A stretch of 64,000 nucleotides of DNA from Arthrobacter sp. MN05-02 (GTDB lineage: Bacteria > Actinomycetota > Actinomycetes > Actinomycetales > Micrococcaceae), in contig AP018697.1 in NCBI GenBank assembly GCA_004001285.1, positions 1,674,001-1,738,000 of the forward strand. Direction: 5' to 3'. The position numbers were made by a program, and so were the translations under genes. Positions 29,370 through 39,280 of this stretch are shown in pieces. The notes under the pieces are model-generated. The model did not search any database. It was not told the origin of the DNA and saw only the letters and a list, made by a program, of their open reading frames with translations. Within the stretch, counting starts at the first letter, position 1. Each line of letters begins with the position of its first letter.

Positions 29370-30394
29370 TGGCGCTGTTCTCCGGGTCCCTTCCCCTCGT
29401 CCCGCCCGCGGCCGGCAGGAAGGGAGACGGCCCGGGCCCGGGTCCGTCCGTCGTCGCGCTCGGCGGCGGGCACGGATTGTCGGCGTCGCTGTCCGCCCTG
29501 CGGCTCCTGACCCAGGAACTGACCGCCGTGGTGACCGTGGCCGACGACGGCGGGTCCTCGGGGCGGCTGCGCCGCGAACTCGGGGTGCTACCTCCGGGCG
29601 ACCTCCGGATGGCCCTCTCGGCGCTCTGTGACGACACGGACTGGGGACGCACCTGGCGTGACGTCATGCAGCACCGCTTCACCTCGCGGGACGGCGTCGA
29701 GGGCTCACTCGACGACCACGCGATGGGCAACCTCCTGATCGTCACGCTGTGGGAGCTCCTCGGTGATCCGGTCGCAGGCCTGCAGTGGGCCGGAGCCCTG
29801 CTCGGCGCGCGGGGCCGGGTGCTGCCGATGGCCAGCGTGCCCCTGACGATCGAGGGCGACCTGCTCAGCGAGGTGCAGGGGTCCCTGCGCGTGACCACGG
29901 TGACGGGGCAGGCGCGACTGGCGGTGGCCGCCGACACCGGCAACGTGAGCAACGTGCGTCTCCTCCCCGCAGGAGCGCCGGCCTGCCGGGACGCCCTGGA
30001 AGCCATCGAGCTGGCCGACTGGGTGGTCCTCGGACCGGGGTCCTGGTACACCTCGGTGCTGCCGCACCTGCTGCTCCCCGAGCTCCGGGACGCCCTGTGC
30101 CGGACCTCCGCCAAACGGTGCCTGACCATGAACCTCACCAACGACACCAAGGAGACCCAGGGCATGAGCGCGGTCGACCACCTCAACGTGATCACCCGCT
30201 ACGCACCGGATTTCACCGTCGACGTGGTGCTCGCCGATCCCGCGGTGGTAGCAGACCGTGCCGAGTTCGAACGAGCCGTCGCAGGAATGGGCGGACGGGT
30301 CGTCTTCGGTACAGTGGGAGTTTCGACCGGTAAGCCCGTACATGATCCCCTGCGGCTGGCGACGTCCTACAACGACATGTTCGGGGAGAACTAG
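29369..30394 (+). CDS. yvcK: YvcK family (CofD-like) UDP-sugar-binding protein
   Basis: Homologue of YvcK/CuvA, which binds UDP-GlcNAc-type nucleotides and is needed for peptidoglycan synthesis on gluconeogenic carbon; no CofD enzymatic activity is expected. 341 residues. The Rossmann-like N-terminus is [16 protein letters not shown], followed by [17 protein letters not shown], the family's nucleotide site. [15 protein letters not shown] marks the C-terminal half. GTG 29369 overlaps the rapZ stop, and whiA follows after ten bases. The conserved rapZ-yvcK-whiA order itself supports the calls. Confidence 0.93.
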   Translation: MALFSGSLPLVPPAAGRKGDGPGPGPSVVALGGGHGLSASLSALRLLTQELTAVVTVADDGGSSGRLRRELGVLPPGDLRMALSALCDDTDWGRTWRDVMQHRFTSRDGVEGSLDDHAMGNLLIVTLWELLGDPVAGLQWAGALLGARGRVLPMASVPLTIEGDLLSEVQGSLRVTTVTGQARLAVAADTGNVSNVRLLPAGAPACRDALEAIELADWVVLGPGSWYTSVLPHLLLPELRDALCRTSAKRCLTMNLTNDTKETQGMSAVDHLNVITRYAPDFTVDVVLADPAVVADRAEFERAVAGMGGRVVFGTVGVSTGKPVHDPLRLATSYNDMFGEN

Positions 30395-30404
30395 GAGTGT
30401 ATCT

Positions 30405-31385
30405 GTGGCCCTGACCGCCGATGTCAAAGAGGAGCTGTCCCACCTCGACGTCAAGAAGTCCTCGGTCCGCAAGGCCGAGGTGTCCGCGCTGCTGAGATTC
30501 GCCGGAGGTCTCCACATCGTCTCCGGCAGGATCGTCATCGAGGCCGAGGTGGACCTCGCCTCGACGGCGCGCAGGTTACGGGCGACCATCGCCGAGGTGT
30601 ACGGGCACAACAGCGAGATCATCGTCGTCACGGGAGGCGGCCTCAAGCGTGGCAACCGCTACGTGGTGCGCGTGGTGCGCGAAGGGGAGTCCCTCGCCCG
30701 TCAGACCGGGCTCCTGGACAGCCGCGGCCGCCCCGTCCGGGGGTTGCCGTCCGCCGTCGTCAACGGCTCGACGGCGGATGCCGAGGCCGTGTGGCGCGGC
30801 GCGTTCCTCGCACACGGCTCCCTGACGGAACCCGGCCGTTCCTCCTCCCTGGAGGTCACCTGCCCCGGCCCGGAGTCCGCCCTGGCGCTCGTCGGGGCAG
30901 CACGGCGGCTCGACATCGCCGCCAAGGCGCGGGAGGTGCGCGGCGTCGACCGCGTGGTCATCCGCGACGGCGACACGATCGCCGCCCTCCTGACGCGCAT
31001 GGGCGCGCACGACGCCCTCATGGTGTGGGAGGAGCGCCGGATGCGCAAGGAGGTCCGGGCCACGGCGAACCGCCTCGCGAACTTCGACGACGCGAACCTG
31101 CGCCGATCGGCGCAGGCCGCCGTGGCCGCGGGCGCGCGTGTCGAGCGTGCCCTCGAGATCCTCGGCGAGACGGTCCCCGAGCACCTGCGCTACGCGGGGG
31201 AGCTGCGGGTGGCCCACAAGCAGGCGAGCCTGGACGAACTCGGCCGGCTGGCGGACCCGCCCATGACCAAGGACGCCATCGCCGGGCGCATCCGGCGCCT
31301 GCTCGCCATGGCGGACAAGAGGGCGACGGACATCGGGATCCCGGGGACCGATGCGAATGTGACCGCGGACATGCTCGACGAGTGA
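30405..31385 (+). CDS. whiA: DNA-binding protein WhiA
   Basis: WhiA controls cell division and, in sporulating actinobacteria, sporulation genes together with WhiB. 326 residues, exactly the family length. The N-terminus [13 protein letters not shown] opens a LAGLIDADG-like domain whose catalytic residues are not expected to be active. The C-terminal HTH carries [22 protein letters not shown] and [17 protein letters not shown] 30405 has AGGAG at 30393-30397 with seven-base spacing. It is the last gene of the uvrC-rapZ-yvcK-whiA run. Confidence 0.96.
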   Translation: MALTADVKEELSHLDVKKSSVRKAEVSALLRFAGGLHIVSGRIVIEAEVDLASTARRLRATIAEVYGHNSEIIVVTGGGLKRGNRYVVRVVREGESLARQTGLLDSRGRPVRGLPSAVVNGSTADAEAVWRGAFLAHGSLTEPGRSSSLEVTCPGPESALALVGAARRLDIAAKAREVRGVDRVVIRDGDTIAALLTRMGAHDALMVWEERRMRKEVRATANRLANFDDANLRRSAQAAVAAGARVERALEILGETVPEHLRYAGELRVAHKQASLDELGRLADPPMTKDAIAGRIRRLLAMADKRATDIGIPGTDANVTADMLDE

Positions 31386-31503
31386 AGAAGTGCATAGGAT
31401 GGAACGACAAGCCCGCTTCTGATCAGGTGGGCCGCCTGCCGTCCGGGCTCCCGCTGGAGCCGACGGGCGCGCCGGCACCTGGGACCACTACATGGAGGAC
31501 TAC

Positions 31504-32134
31504 GTGAGCGAATACGTACTGCCGGATCTCGATTACGACTACGCGGCCCTGGAGCCGCACATCTCGGGCCGGATCATGGAGCTGCACCACTCCAAGCACC
31601 AGGCCACCTACGTCAAGGGCGCCAACGACGCCCTGGCCCAGCTCGCCGAGGCCCGCGCGACCGGCCAGTTCGGCACCATCCCCAAGCTCTCCAAGGACCT
31701 CGCCTTCCACGTCGGCGGCGTCATCAACCACAGCATCTTCTGGAAGAACATGTCTCCCGAGGGCGGCGACAAGCCCGAGGGTGAACTGGCCGCGGCCCTG
31801 GACGACGCGTTCGGGTCCTTCGACGCGTTCCGCGCCCATTTTCACGGCCGCCGCCACGTCCCTGCAGGGCTCGGGCTGGGCCGTGCTCGCCTACGAGCCG
31901 CTCGGCCAGAACATCGTGATCGAACAGCTCTACGACCAGCAGGGCAACGTGCCCGTGGGTACCGTGCCGCTGCTGATGCTGGACATGTGGGAGCACGCCT
32001 TCTACCTGGACTACGTCAACGTCAAGCCCGACTACGTCAAGGCGTGGTGGAACCTGGTGAACTGGGCCGACGTCCAGACCCGCTTCCAGGCAGCACGCAC
32101 CGGCGCCTCCGTCCTCATCACTCCCGGCCGCTGA
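31504..32134 (+). CDS. sodA: Superoxide dismutase, Fe/Mn type (frame interrupted)
   Basis: Converts superoxide to oxygen and peroxide in the cytoplasm. The start is GTG 31504, five bases after GGAGG. Metal ligands visible are the His in [13 protein letters not shown], the His in [10 protein letters not shown], and the Asp and His of [12 protein letters not shown]. The frame breaks at 31839-31842: CATTTTC should be CATTTC, an extra T, after which [15 protein letters not shown] resumes in the other frame. Repaired, it is 209 residues, the normal length. Fe versus Mn preference is unresolved. sodA stands between whiA and gap. Confidence 0.93.
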
Positions 32135-32379
32135 CCGGCCGGTCACCACCACGCTCCGCGCACGCGGGGCGATCAGTGCTCCGAGTGCGTGCCGGAACGC
32201 CGCGCTGAGTAAGGTTGGAGCCGTGCAGGGACCCGTCCCCGCACGGCTCCGGCGACGGACACCGCTCCGCAGGGAGCCAGCAGGACCCGATTCACTTCGG
32301 CACGAAGGTGTGCCCGGTACCAGATTTACTCGTCGCCGGCATCACCCGAGAAGGGTCATCACGGCGGCACCACCTATGA

Positions 32380-33405
<1,026 letters not shown>

Positions 33406-33415
33406 GCGACCGCCC

Positions 33416-34666
33416 GTGGCTTACGCATCGCTCGACGACCTCCTCGCCGAAGGCGTCCGTGGACGCCGTGTCCTCGTCCGTTCGGACCTCAACGTGCCCC
33501 TCGAGGGCGAGGTCCCGGAGCTGAAGGTCACCGACGACGGCCGCGTGCGCGCTTCCCTGCCCGTTCTCCGCAAGCTGAGCGAGGCAGGGGCGGCCGTGAT
33601 CGTCCTGGCGCACCTGGGGCGGCCCAAGGGCGCGCCCGAGCAGAAGTACTCGCTCAAGCCTGCCGTGGACGTCCTGCGGGACCTCGCGGACTTCCCGGTC
33701 ACGCTCGCGCCGGACACCACGGGTGAGGGTGCCCGCAGCGCGGCCGCAGCCCTGGCCGAGGGGGAGGTGCTCGTCCTCGAGAACGTGCGCTTCGACGCGC
33801 GTGAGACGAGCAAGGACGACGCCGAGCGGTCGGCCTTCGCCCGCGAGATCGCGGACCTGGTCGGCTCGGACGGCGCCTACGTCGACGACGCCTTCGGTGC
33901 GGTGCACCGGAAGCACGCGAGCGTGTACGACATCGCCGCACTGCTGCCGTCCTACCAGGGCGACCTGGTCAAGGCGGAACTCGTGGTCCTGGAGCGGCTG
34001 ACGAAGGATCCGCAGCGGCCCTTCGTCGTCGTGCTCGGCGGATCCAAGGTGTCCGACAAGCTCGCCGTCATCGAGAACCTGATCGGCACGGCGGACCGCA
34101 TCCTCGTGGGCGGCGGCATGCTGTTCACGTTCCTCGCGGCCCAGGGCCACAGGGTGGGCGCCAGCCTGCTCGAGGAGGATCAGATCGAGACCGTTCGCGG
34201 TTACCTCGAGCGGGGGTCCCGCGACGGCACGCAGTTCGTCCTGCCGACCGACATCGTCGTGGCGGAGAAGTTCGCCGCCGACGCCGGTTCCGGCGTGGTC
34301 GCCGCGGACGCCATCGAGTCCGGGAGCTACGGGGCAGCCGGCATCGGGCTGGACATCGGCCCCGTGACGGGCGAGGACTTCGCCGCGAACATCGCCGAGG
34401 CGAGGACCGTCTTCTGGAACGGACCCATGGGCGTCTTCGAGTTCGAGGCGTTCGCCGGCGGCACCCGGGCGGTCGCCCAGGCCCTCGTCGACGCTCAGGC
34501 GAACGGTGCCCTGACCGTGGTCGGCGGCGGCGACTCCGCCGCTGCCGTCCGTGGCCTCGGCTTCGCCGACGACCAGTTCGGGCACATCTCGACCGGTGGC
34601 GGCGCGAGCCTGGAGTACCTCGAAGGCAAGGAACTGCCCGGCCTGACGGCCCTCGCCCGCGACTAG
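33416..34666 (+). CDS. pgk: Phosphoglycerate kinase
   Basis: Transfers phosphate from 1,3-bisphosphoglycerate to ADP. 416 residues, intact. RSDLNVPL near residue 22 is the substrate-binding signature, LAHLGRPKG follows, GGSKVSDKL forms the hinge, and [14 protein letters not shown] near 370 is the nucleotide-binding loop. GTG 33416 lies ten bases after gap. Two strong hairpins separate it from tpiA, which may set different downstream expression. Confidence 0.97.
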   Translation: MAYASLDDLLAEGVRGRRVLVRSDLNVPLEGEVPELKVTDDGRVRASLPVLRKLSEAGAAVIVLAHLGRPKGAPEQKYSLKPAVDVLRDLADFPVTLAPDTTGEGARSAAAALAEGEVLVLENVRFDARETSKDDAERSAFAREIADLVGSDGAYVDDAFGAVHRKHASVYDIAALLPSYQGDLVKAELVVLERLTKDPQRPFVVVLGGSKVSDKLAVIENLIGTADRILVGGGMLFTFLAAQGHRVGASLLEEDQIETVRGYLERGSRDGTQFVLPTDIVVAEKFAADAGSGVVAADAIESGSYGAAGIGLDIGPVTGEDFAANIAEARTVFWNGPMGVFEFEAFAGGTRAVAQALVDAQANGALTVVGGGDSAAAVRGLGFADDQFGHISTGGGASLEYLEGKELPGLTALARD

Positions 34667-34671
34667 CGGGA

Positions 34672-34693
34672 GGGCGGTCACGATCGACCGCCC
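34672..34693 (+). other. Intercistronic hairpin 1 between pgk and tpiA
   Basis: Perfect 8-bp inverted repeat, arms 34672-34679 and 34686-34693, six-base loop, six bases after the pgk stop. It could be an attenuating terminator or an mRNA-stabilising end. Confidence 0.6.
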
Positions 34694-34714
34694 GGGAACG
34701 GGCGCCCAGGAAGA

Positions 34715-34750
34715 GCGGGATCCGCGGGGCCGAGGCTCCGCGGATCTCGC
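34715..34750 (+). other. Intercistronic hairpin 2 between pgk and tpiA
   Basis: 13-bp stem (one G-U pair in RNA), arms 34715-34727 and 34738-34750, ten-base loop, about 30 bases before the tpiA start. Together with hairpin 1 it fills most of the 114-base gap. Confidence 0.6.
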
Positions 34751-34780
34751 CCCCATGCAACGAACAGATGGAGTAGGACG

Positions 34781-35597
34781 ATGACCACCTCGACCAACGG
34801 CGCCTTCGACCGCCGCCCGCTCATCGCGGGGAACTGGAAGATGAACCTGGACCACATGCAGGGCATCACTTTCCTGCAGAAGCTGGCCTGGACTCTCGAC
34901 GACGCCGGCCACGACTTCTCGCGCGTCGAGGTCTCGGTCTTCCCGCCCTTCACCGATCTCCGCGGCGTCCAGACGCTCGTCAAGGGTGACAACCTCGAGG
35001 TCGCCTACGGCGGCCAGGACCTCTCGCCGGAGGATTCCGGTGCGTACACGGGGGACATCTCCGGTCAGTTCCTCGCCAAGCTCGACTGCACCTACGTGCT
35101 GGTGGGACATTCCGAGCGGCGGACCATCCACTCCGAGTCGGACGAGCTGGTCAACCGGAAGGTGCAGGCGGCCTACCGCCACTCACTGGTGCCCGTGCTG
35201 TGCGTCGGCGAGGGCCTCGAGATCCGGCAGGCCGGCACGCATGTCGCCTCGACGCTCGAGCAGCTCCGCCAGGGCGTCGCAGGCCTGACGCCGGAACAGG
35301 CGTCCGCCCTGGTGGTCGCCTACGAGCCCGTGTGGGCCATCGGTACGGGTGAGGGTCGCGGGACCCGAGGACGCGCAGGAGATGTGCGCCGCGATCCGTG
35401 CCGAACTCGGTTCCCTCTTCGGGGCCGAGACGGCGTCGAGGACACGCCTGCTCTACGGCGGCTCGGTGAAGGCGGCGAACGCCGCGAGCATCCTCAAGGA
35501 GCGTGACGTCGACGGCGTGCTCGTCGGCGGTGCGAGCCTCGACGTGTCCGAGTTTGCTAGTATTGTCAGGTTCGAACAGCATCTGGTGACAGACTAG
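34781..35597 (+). CDS. tpiA: Triosephosphate isomerase (frame interrupted)
   Basis: Interconverts dihydroxyacetone phosphate and glyceraldehyde 3-phosphate. IAGNWKMN near 15 holds the catalytic Lys and Asn, VGHSERR the electrophilic His, and [11 protein letters not shown] the catalytic Glu. The frame breaks in GAGGGTC at 35353-35355, where one G is surplus. The other frame continues with [15 protein letters not shown] to [12 protein letters not shown] and ends at 35597. Repaired, it is 271 residues, the standard length. ATG 34781 has a purine-rich AGTAGGACG upstream. The essential role argues for sequence error. Confidence 0.94.
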
Positions 35598-35608
35598 TTC
35601 CGTGCGCC

Positions 35609-35628
35609 GGCCGCTCCGTCGAGCGGCC
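35609..35628 (+). other. Short hairpin between tpiA and secG
   Basis: Perfect 8-bp stem, arms 35609-35616 and 35621-35628 with loop CGTC, 12 bases after the tpiA stop and 22 before the secG start. Possible partial terminator. Confidence 0.5.
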
Positions 35629-35649
35629 ACCGAGCCTTGAAAGGGCCCC

Positions 35650-35901
35650 GTGGAAATCCTCCGTATCATCCTGCTCGTCCTGCTCGGGATCACGAGCCTC
35701 CTGCTCACCCTGCTGATCCTGCTCCACAAGGGACGTGGCGGTGGAATGTCGGACATGTTCGGTGGCGGCATGACCTCGAGCATGGGATCGTCCGGGGTCG
35801 CCGAGCGCAACCTCAACCGTTTCACCGTGGCCCTCGGCCTCGCATGGGGTGTCGTCATCGTCGCCCTCGGCCTCATCCAGCGTTTCGCCGGCGACGCGTA
35901 G
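35650..35901 (+). CDS. secG: Preprotein translocase subunit SecG
   Basis: Small auxiliary subunit of the SecYEG channel. 83 residues with two membrane helices, ~3-25 and ~56-77, joined by a Gly/Met-rich loop (HKGRGGGMSDMFGGG) typical of the family. GTG 35650 has GAAAGGG upstream. Its position after tpiA is conserved in actinobacteria. A terminator follows. Confidence 0.95.
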   Translation: MEILRIILLVLLGITSLLLTLLILLHKGRGGGMSDMFGGGMTSSMGSSGVAERNLNRFTVALGLAWGVVIVALGLIQRFAGDA

Positions 35902-35921
35902 GCGCAGCAGCACCGCACGGA

Positions 35922-35957
35922 GAAGGCCCCCGCTTCCAGCAGGAAGCGGGGGCCTTC
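35922..35957. terminator. Bidirectional terminator between secG and pgl
   Basis: Perfect 16-bp inverted repeat, arms 35922-35937 and 35942-35957, four-base loop. It closes both the plus-strand glycolytic series and the minus-strand pentose-phosphate series. Confidence 0.88.
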
Positions 35958-35975
35958 GTCGTCGAGGACAGCTTG

Positions 35976-36798
35976 TCAGCCGACGGACTCGTCCTCGTCC
36001 TCGTGGTCGATCAGGCGCCCGGGCAGTTTCTGCGCCGCGTCCTGGTCGATCAGCCACAGGGTCTTCCGCACCCCGCGCGCCCCGGCGGCGGGGACCTGGA
36101 CATGGCCGGCTCCCGCGAGGGCCAGTCCCACGGCACCGGCCTTGTCGCTGCCGCTGACGGACAGCCAGACCTCCTGGGCCGTGTTGATCGCCTCCAGCGT
36201 CAGCGAGATGCGCTGCGGCGGCGGCTTGGGTGCGTCGGCGACGCCCACCGTCGTCTCGCCCCTGGTGCGGATGCCGGCCATCTCCGGGAAGAGCGAGGCG
36301 ACGTGCGCGTCGGGTCCGACACCCAGCAGGAGGACGTCGAAGCGGGGGAGGCGCGGATCGGGCTGCACCGCGTCCTCGTCCGCCTCGCGTTCGGCCTTGG
36401 CGGCCGCCGCGAGCTGTCCGGCGTAGTCGAGGGCGGCCGCGTCCTCATCGGGGAATTCGTCCTTCGAGCCGAACTCGTGGATCTTCACGGGGTCGACGGC
36501 GATCCGGTCGAGCAACGCGGCACGCGCCTGGACGGCGTTGCGGTCCGGGTCCTCGGCGCGCAGGAACCGCTCGTCGCCCCACCAGAAGTGCACGTTCGCC
36601 CAGTCGACCGCCGTGTGCGCCGGTGATTCCACGACGGCCTGCAGGGCCGCCGTGCCGATCGAGCCGCCCGTGAGGACCACGGTGGCCGTGCCGCGGGTCG
36701 CTCTGCACGTCGACCAGGCGCGTGATCAGCCGCGCCGCCACGGCTGCCGCCAGGGACGTCGGGGAGGGATGGATGCTGACTTTCGGTTCAGCGCTCAT
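35976..36798 (-). CDS. pgl: 6-phosphogluconolactonase (frame interrupted near N-terminus)
   Basis: Hydrolyses 6-phosphogluconolactone in the oxidative pentose-phosphate pathway. ATG 36798 begins SAEPKVSIHPSP. VVLTGGSIG is the phosphate-binding loop, HFWWGDERF the conserved catalytic region, and LLLGVGPDAHVASLFP follows. The frame breaks near 36698-36702: AGCGACC is read where AGCGCGACC would join LVDVQS to ATRGTATVVLTGG, so a GC pair seems lost. Repaired, it is ~274 residues. It is last in the tkt-tal-pgi-zwf-opcA-pgl series, four bases after opcA. Confidence 0.9.
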
Positions 36799-36802
36799 TC
36801 GG

Positions 36803-37733
36803 TCACACGCTCCTCAGGTTGGTCAGGGCGAGTCCTTCGGTGATGACCTCTCCGAAGACCTCGTCGGGGTCGAGCCGCCTCAGCTCCTCGGCGAGGCAGT
36901 CCCGCAGGCTCCGCCGCGGCAACGAGATGCGCTGGACGGGCTGGTCCGGCTGGTGCAGCTCCGCGACGTCGTGGTGCGGGCGGTGGAGTTCGATGTCCCC
37001 GCCGCTGCGCACGAGTCGCACGCGCTTGAGCCCGGTGCCGGCCGGACCTGCGGCGATACTGACGGGTGCGCCCAGCGCCCGCGTGAGCCAGGCGGCCAGC
37101 AGGACGGTGCTGGGGGAGTCCGATGCGCCCTCGACGGTGACCGCCGTGATCGGCTGGTCGCCCTCGAGCTGGTCCAGCACGGCTGCGAGCTGGATGCGCC
37201 AGTTGGTGAGGCGCGTCCCAAGCGAGGTCGGTGTCGCCCGCGGCGTAGGTGCTGCGGATGTTGAACAGTGCCGCCGTCGGGTCCGGCTCGTTCGCGGAGT
37301 CGGTGATCCGGCGGTGCGCGATGCTGCCGATCGACGTCTGCGAGGCGGCCTCCGGGACACCGTGCGGCCACCACGCGACGATCGGCGCGTCGGGCAGCAG
37401 GAGGGCGGACACCAGCGACTCGTTCTCGTCGGCGAGCTCCCCGTAACCGCGCAGCACGACCACCTCCGAAGCCCCGGCATCGCCGCCGACACGGATCTGG
37501 CCGTCGAGGCGTGTCGGCTCGTCCGGCGACCCCTCGGCGAGCACGATGATGCGGCACGGGTGCTCGCGGCTGGCCTCGTTCGCCGCGTCGATGGCCTCCT
37601 CCTCGTGCCCCGACCTCGTGATCACGACGAGTGTGAGCACACGCCCGAGGGCGACGACGCCGCCGCGTTCGCGCATCGCCATCAGCTCCTTGGACACCTT
37701 GGAGGTGGTGGTGTCGGGAAGTTCTACGATCAT
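36803..37733 (-). CDS. opcA: Glucose-6-phosphate dehydrogenase assembly protein OpcA (frame interrupted)
   Basis: Needed for assembly and allosteric activation of glucose-6-phosphate dehydrogenase in cyanobacteria and actinobacteria. ATG 37733 overlaps the zwf stop as ATGA. The N-terminus has VELPDTTTSKVSKEL, and APIVAWWPHGVP near 125 is a family signature. The frame breaks at 37217-37219, where GGG replaces GG on the coding strand after DLAW. The correct continuation TRLTNWRIQLAAVLDQ ends at 36803. Repaired, it is 309 residues. Confidence 0.92.
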
Positions 37734-39280
37734 GGCCTTCTCCAGGTTCGTCCGTCGGCGGCGAGCAACTCGTCGGCGGAAGCGGGACCCCAGCTCCCCG
37801 GTACATAGGGATCCGGCTGGCCGTCGAGGGACTCCCAGTGCTTCTCGAACGGGTCGAGGATCTGCCAGGACAGCTCCACCTCCTGCTGGCGCGGGAAGAG
37901 CGGCGGCTCGCCGAGCAGGACGTCGAGGATGAGGCGCTCATAGGCCTCGGGGCTCGACTCGGTGAACGAGTGCCCGTAGCCGAAGTCCATGGTCACGTCG
38001 CGCACCTCCGTCTGCGTACCGGGGACCTTCGAGCCGAGCCGAAGCGGATCGTGACACCCTCGTCGGGCTGGACCCGGATGACGACGGCGTTCTGGCCGAA
38101 GTCCTCCTCGTTGTGGTCCCGGAACAGCAGGTTCGGGGCCCGCTTGAAGACGACGGCGATCTCCGTGACCCTGCGCCCGAGCCGCTTGCCCGCGCGCAGG
38201 TAGAACGGGACGCCGGCCCAGCGCCGCGTGTTGATGTCCAGCCGGAGCGCGGCGAAGCTCTCCGTCGTGGAGTCCGCCGGGATCCCCTCCTCCTCGAGGA
38301 AGCCGTTGACGCGCTCCCCGCCCTGCCAGCCGGCCTCGTACTGTCCGCGGGCGGACCGGCCGGCGAGGTCGGAGGGGAGGGAGACGGCCGCGAGGACCTT
38401 CTCCTTCTCGGAACGGAGGTGGTCGGCGTCGAACGAGATCGGCTCCTCCATGGCCGTCAGGGCGAGCAGCTGGAGCAGGTGGTTCTGGATGACGTCGCGG
38501 GCAGCGCCCACACCGTCGTAGTAGCCTGCCCGGCTGCCGATCCCGATGTCCTCGGCCATGGTGATCTGCACGTGGTCGACGTAGTTCGCGTTCCAGAGGG
38601 GCTCGAAGAGCTGGTTGGCGAAGCGCAGGGCCAGGATGTTCTGGACCGTCTCCTTGCCCAGGTAGTGGTCGATCCGGAACACCGCGTCGGGAGGGAAGAC
38701 CTCCTCGACGATGCTGTTCAGCTCCCCGCGCGGACTCGAGGTCGTGCCCGAAGGGCTTCTCGATGACCACGCGGCGCCACTGGCCGTCGTCGGGCTGGGC
38801 CAGGCCGTGCTCGGAGAGCTTCTGGCACACCGCCTCGAACGCGTTCGGCGGGATCGAGAGGTAGAACGCGTGGTTGCCCCGCGTCCCCCTGCTCTGGTCG
38901 AGTTCCTCGATGCACTCCCTGAGGTTCTTGAAGGCGTCGTCGTCGTCGAACTCGCCCTTCACGAAGCGGATGCCGGCGGAGAGCTGCTCCCAGACGGTCT
39001 CGTTGAACGGTGTGCGGGCGTGCTGCGTGACGGAGTCCCTCACCTGCTCCACGAACTCCTCGTCGCTCCAGTCCCGGCGGCCGAAGCCGACGAGGCCGAA
39101 ACTCGGGGGCAGGAGCCCACGGTTCGCGAGATCGTAGATGGCCGGCATGAGCTTCTTCCGGGCGAGGTCGCCGGTGACACCGAACAGTACGAGCGAGGAC
39201 GGGCCGGCGATCCGGCTGAGCCTCCTGTCACGCGGGTCGCGCAGCGGATTGGTGGCTCTCGCCGTCGTACTGTCAGGCAT
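37730..39280 (-). CDS. zwf: Glucose-6-phosphate 1-dehydrogenase (two frame interruptions)
   Basis: First enzyme of the oxidative pentose-phosphate pathway, making NADPH. ATG 39280 overlaps the pgi stop. LFGVTGDLARKKL near 32 is the nucleotide loop, EKPFGHD and RIDHYLGKETVQN carry the catalytic Lys and His, and DVTMDFGYGHSF lies near the end. There are two breaks. At 38724-38727 GGGG replaces GGG (coding strand) after ESAR. At 38031-38040 the five bases GGCTC occur twice between IRFGS and KVPGTQTEV. Removing six surplus bases gives 514 residues, the usual size, which strongly supports both reconstructions. Confidence 0.95.
   Translation of the reverse strand: MPDSTTARATNPLRDPRDRRLSRIAGPSSLVLFGVTGDLARKKLMPAIYDLANRGLLPPSFGLVGFGRRDWSDEEFVEQVRDSVTQHARTPFNETVWEQLSAGIRFVKGEFDDDDAFKNLRECIEELDQSRGTRGNHAFYLSIPPNAFEAVCQKLSEHGLAQPDDGQWRRVVIEKPFGHDLESARGAEQHRRGGLPSRRGVPDRPLPGQGDGPEHPGPALRQPALRAPLERELRRPRADHHGRGHRDRQPGRLLRRCGRCPRRHPEPPAPAARPDGHGGADLVRRRPPPFREGEGPRGRLPPLRPRRPVRPRTVRGRLAGRGARQRLPRGGGDPGGLHDGELRRAPAGHQHAALGRRPVLPARGQAARAQGHGDRRRLQAGPEPAVPGPQRGGLRPERRRHPGPARRGCHDPLRLGSKVPGTQTEVRDVTMDFGYGHSFTESSPEAYERLILDVLLGEPPLFPRQQEVELSWQILDPFEKHWESLDGQPDPYVPGSWGPASADELLAADGRTWRRP

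Noticed and set aside
35922..35957. Long inverted repeat as an insertion-sequence end or attachment site
   Set aside because: A single hairpin between convergent genes with a four-base loop, no transposase or target duplication; it is a terminator, as are those at 5943, 15299, 24874 and 55000.
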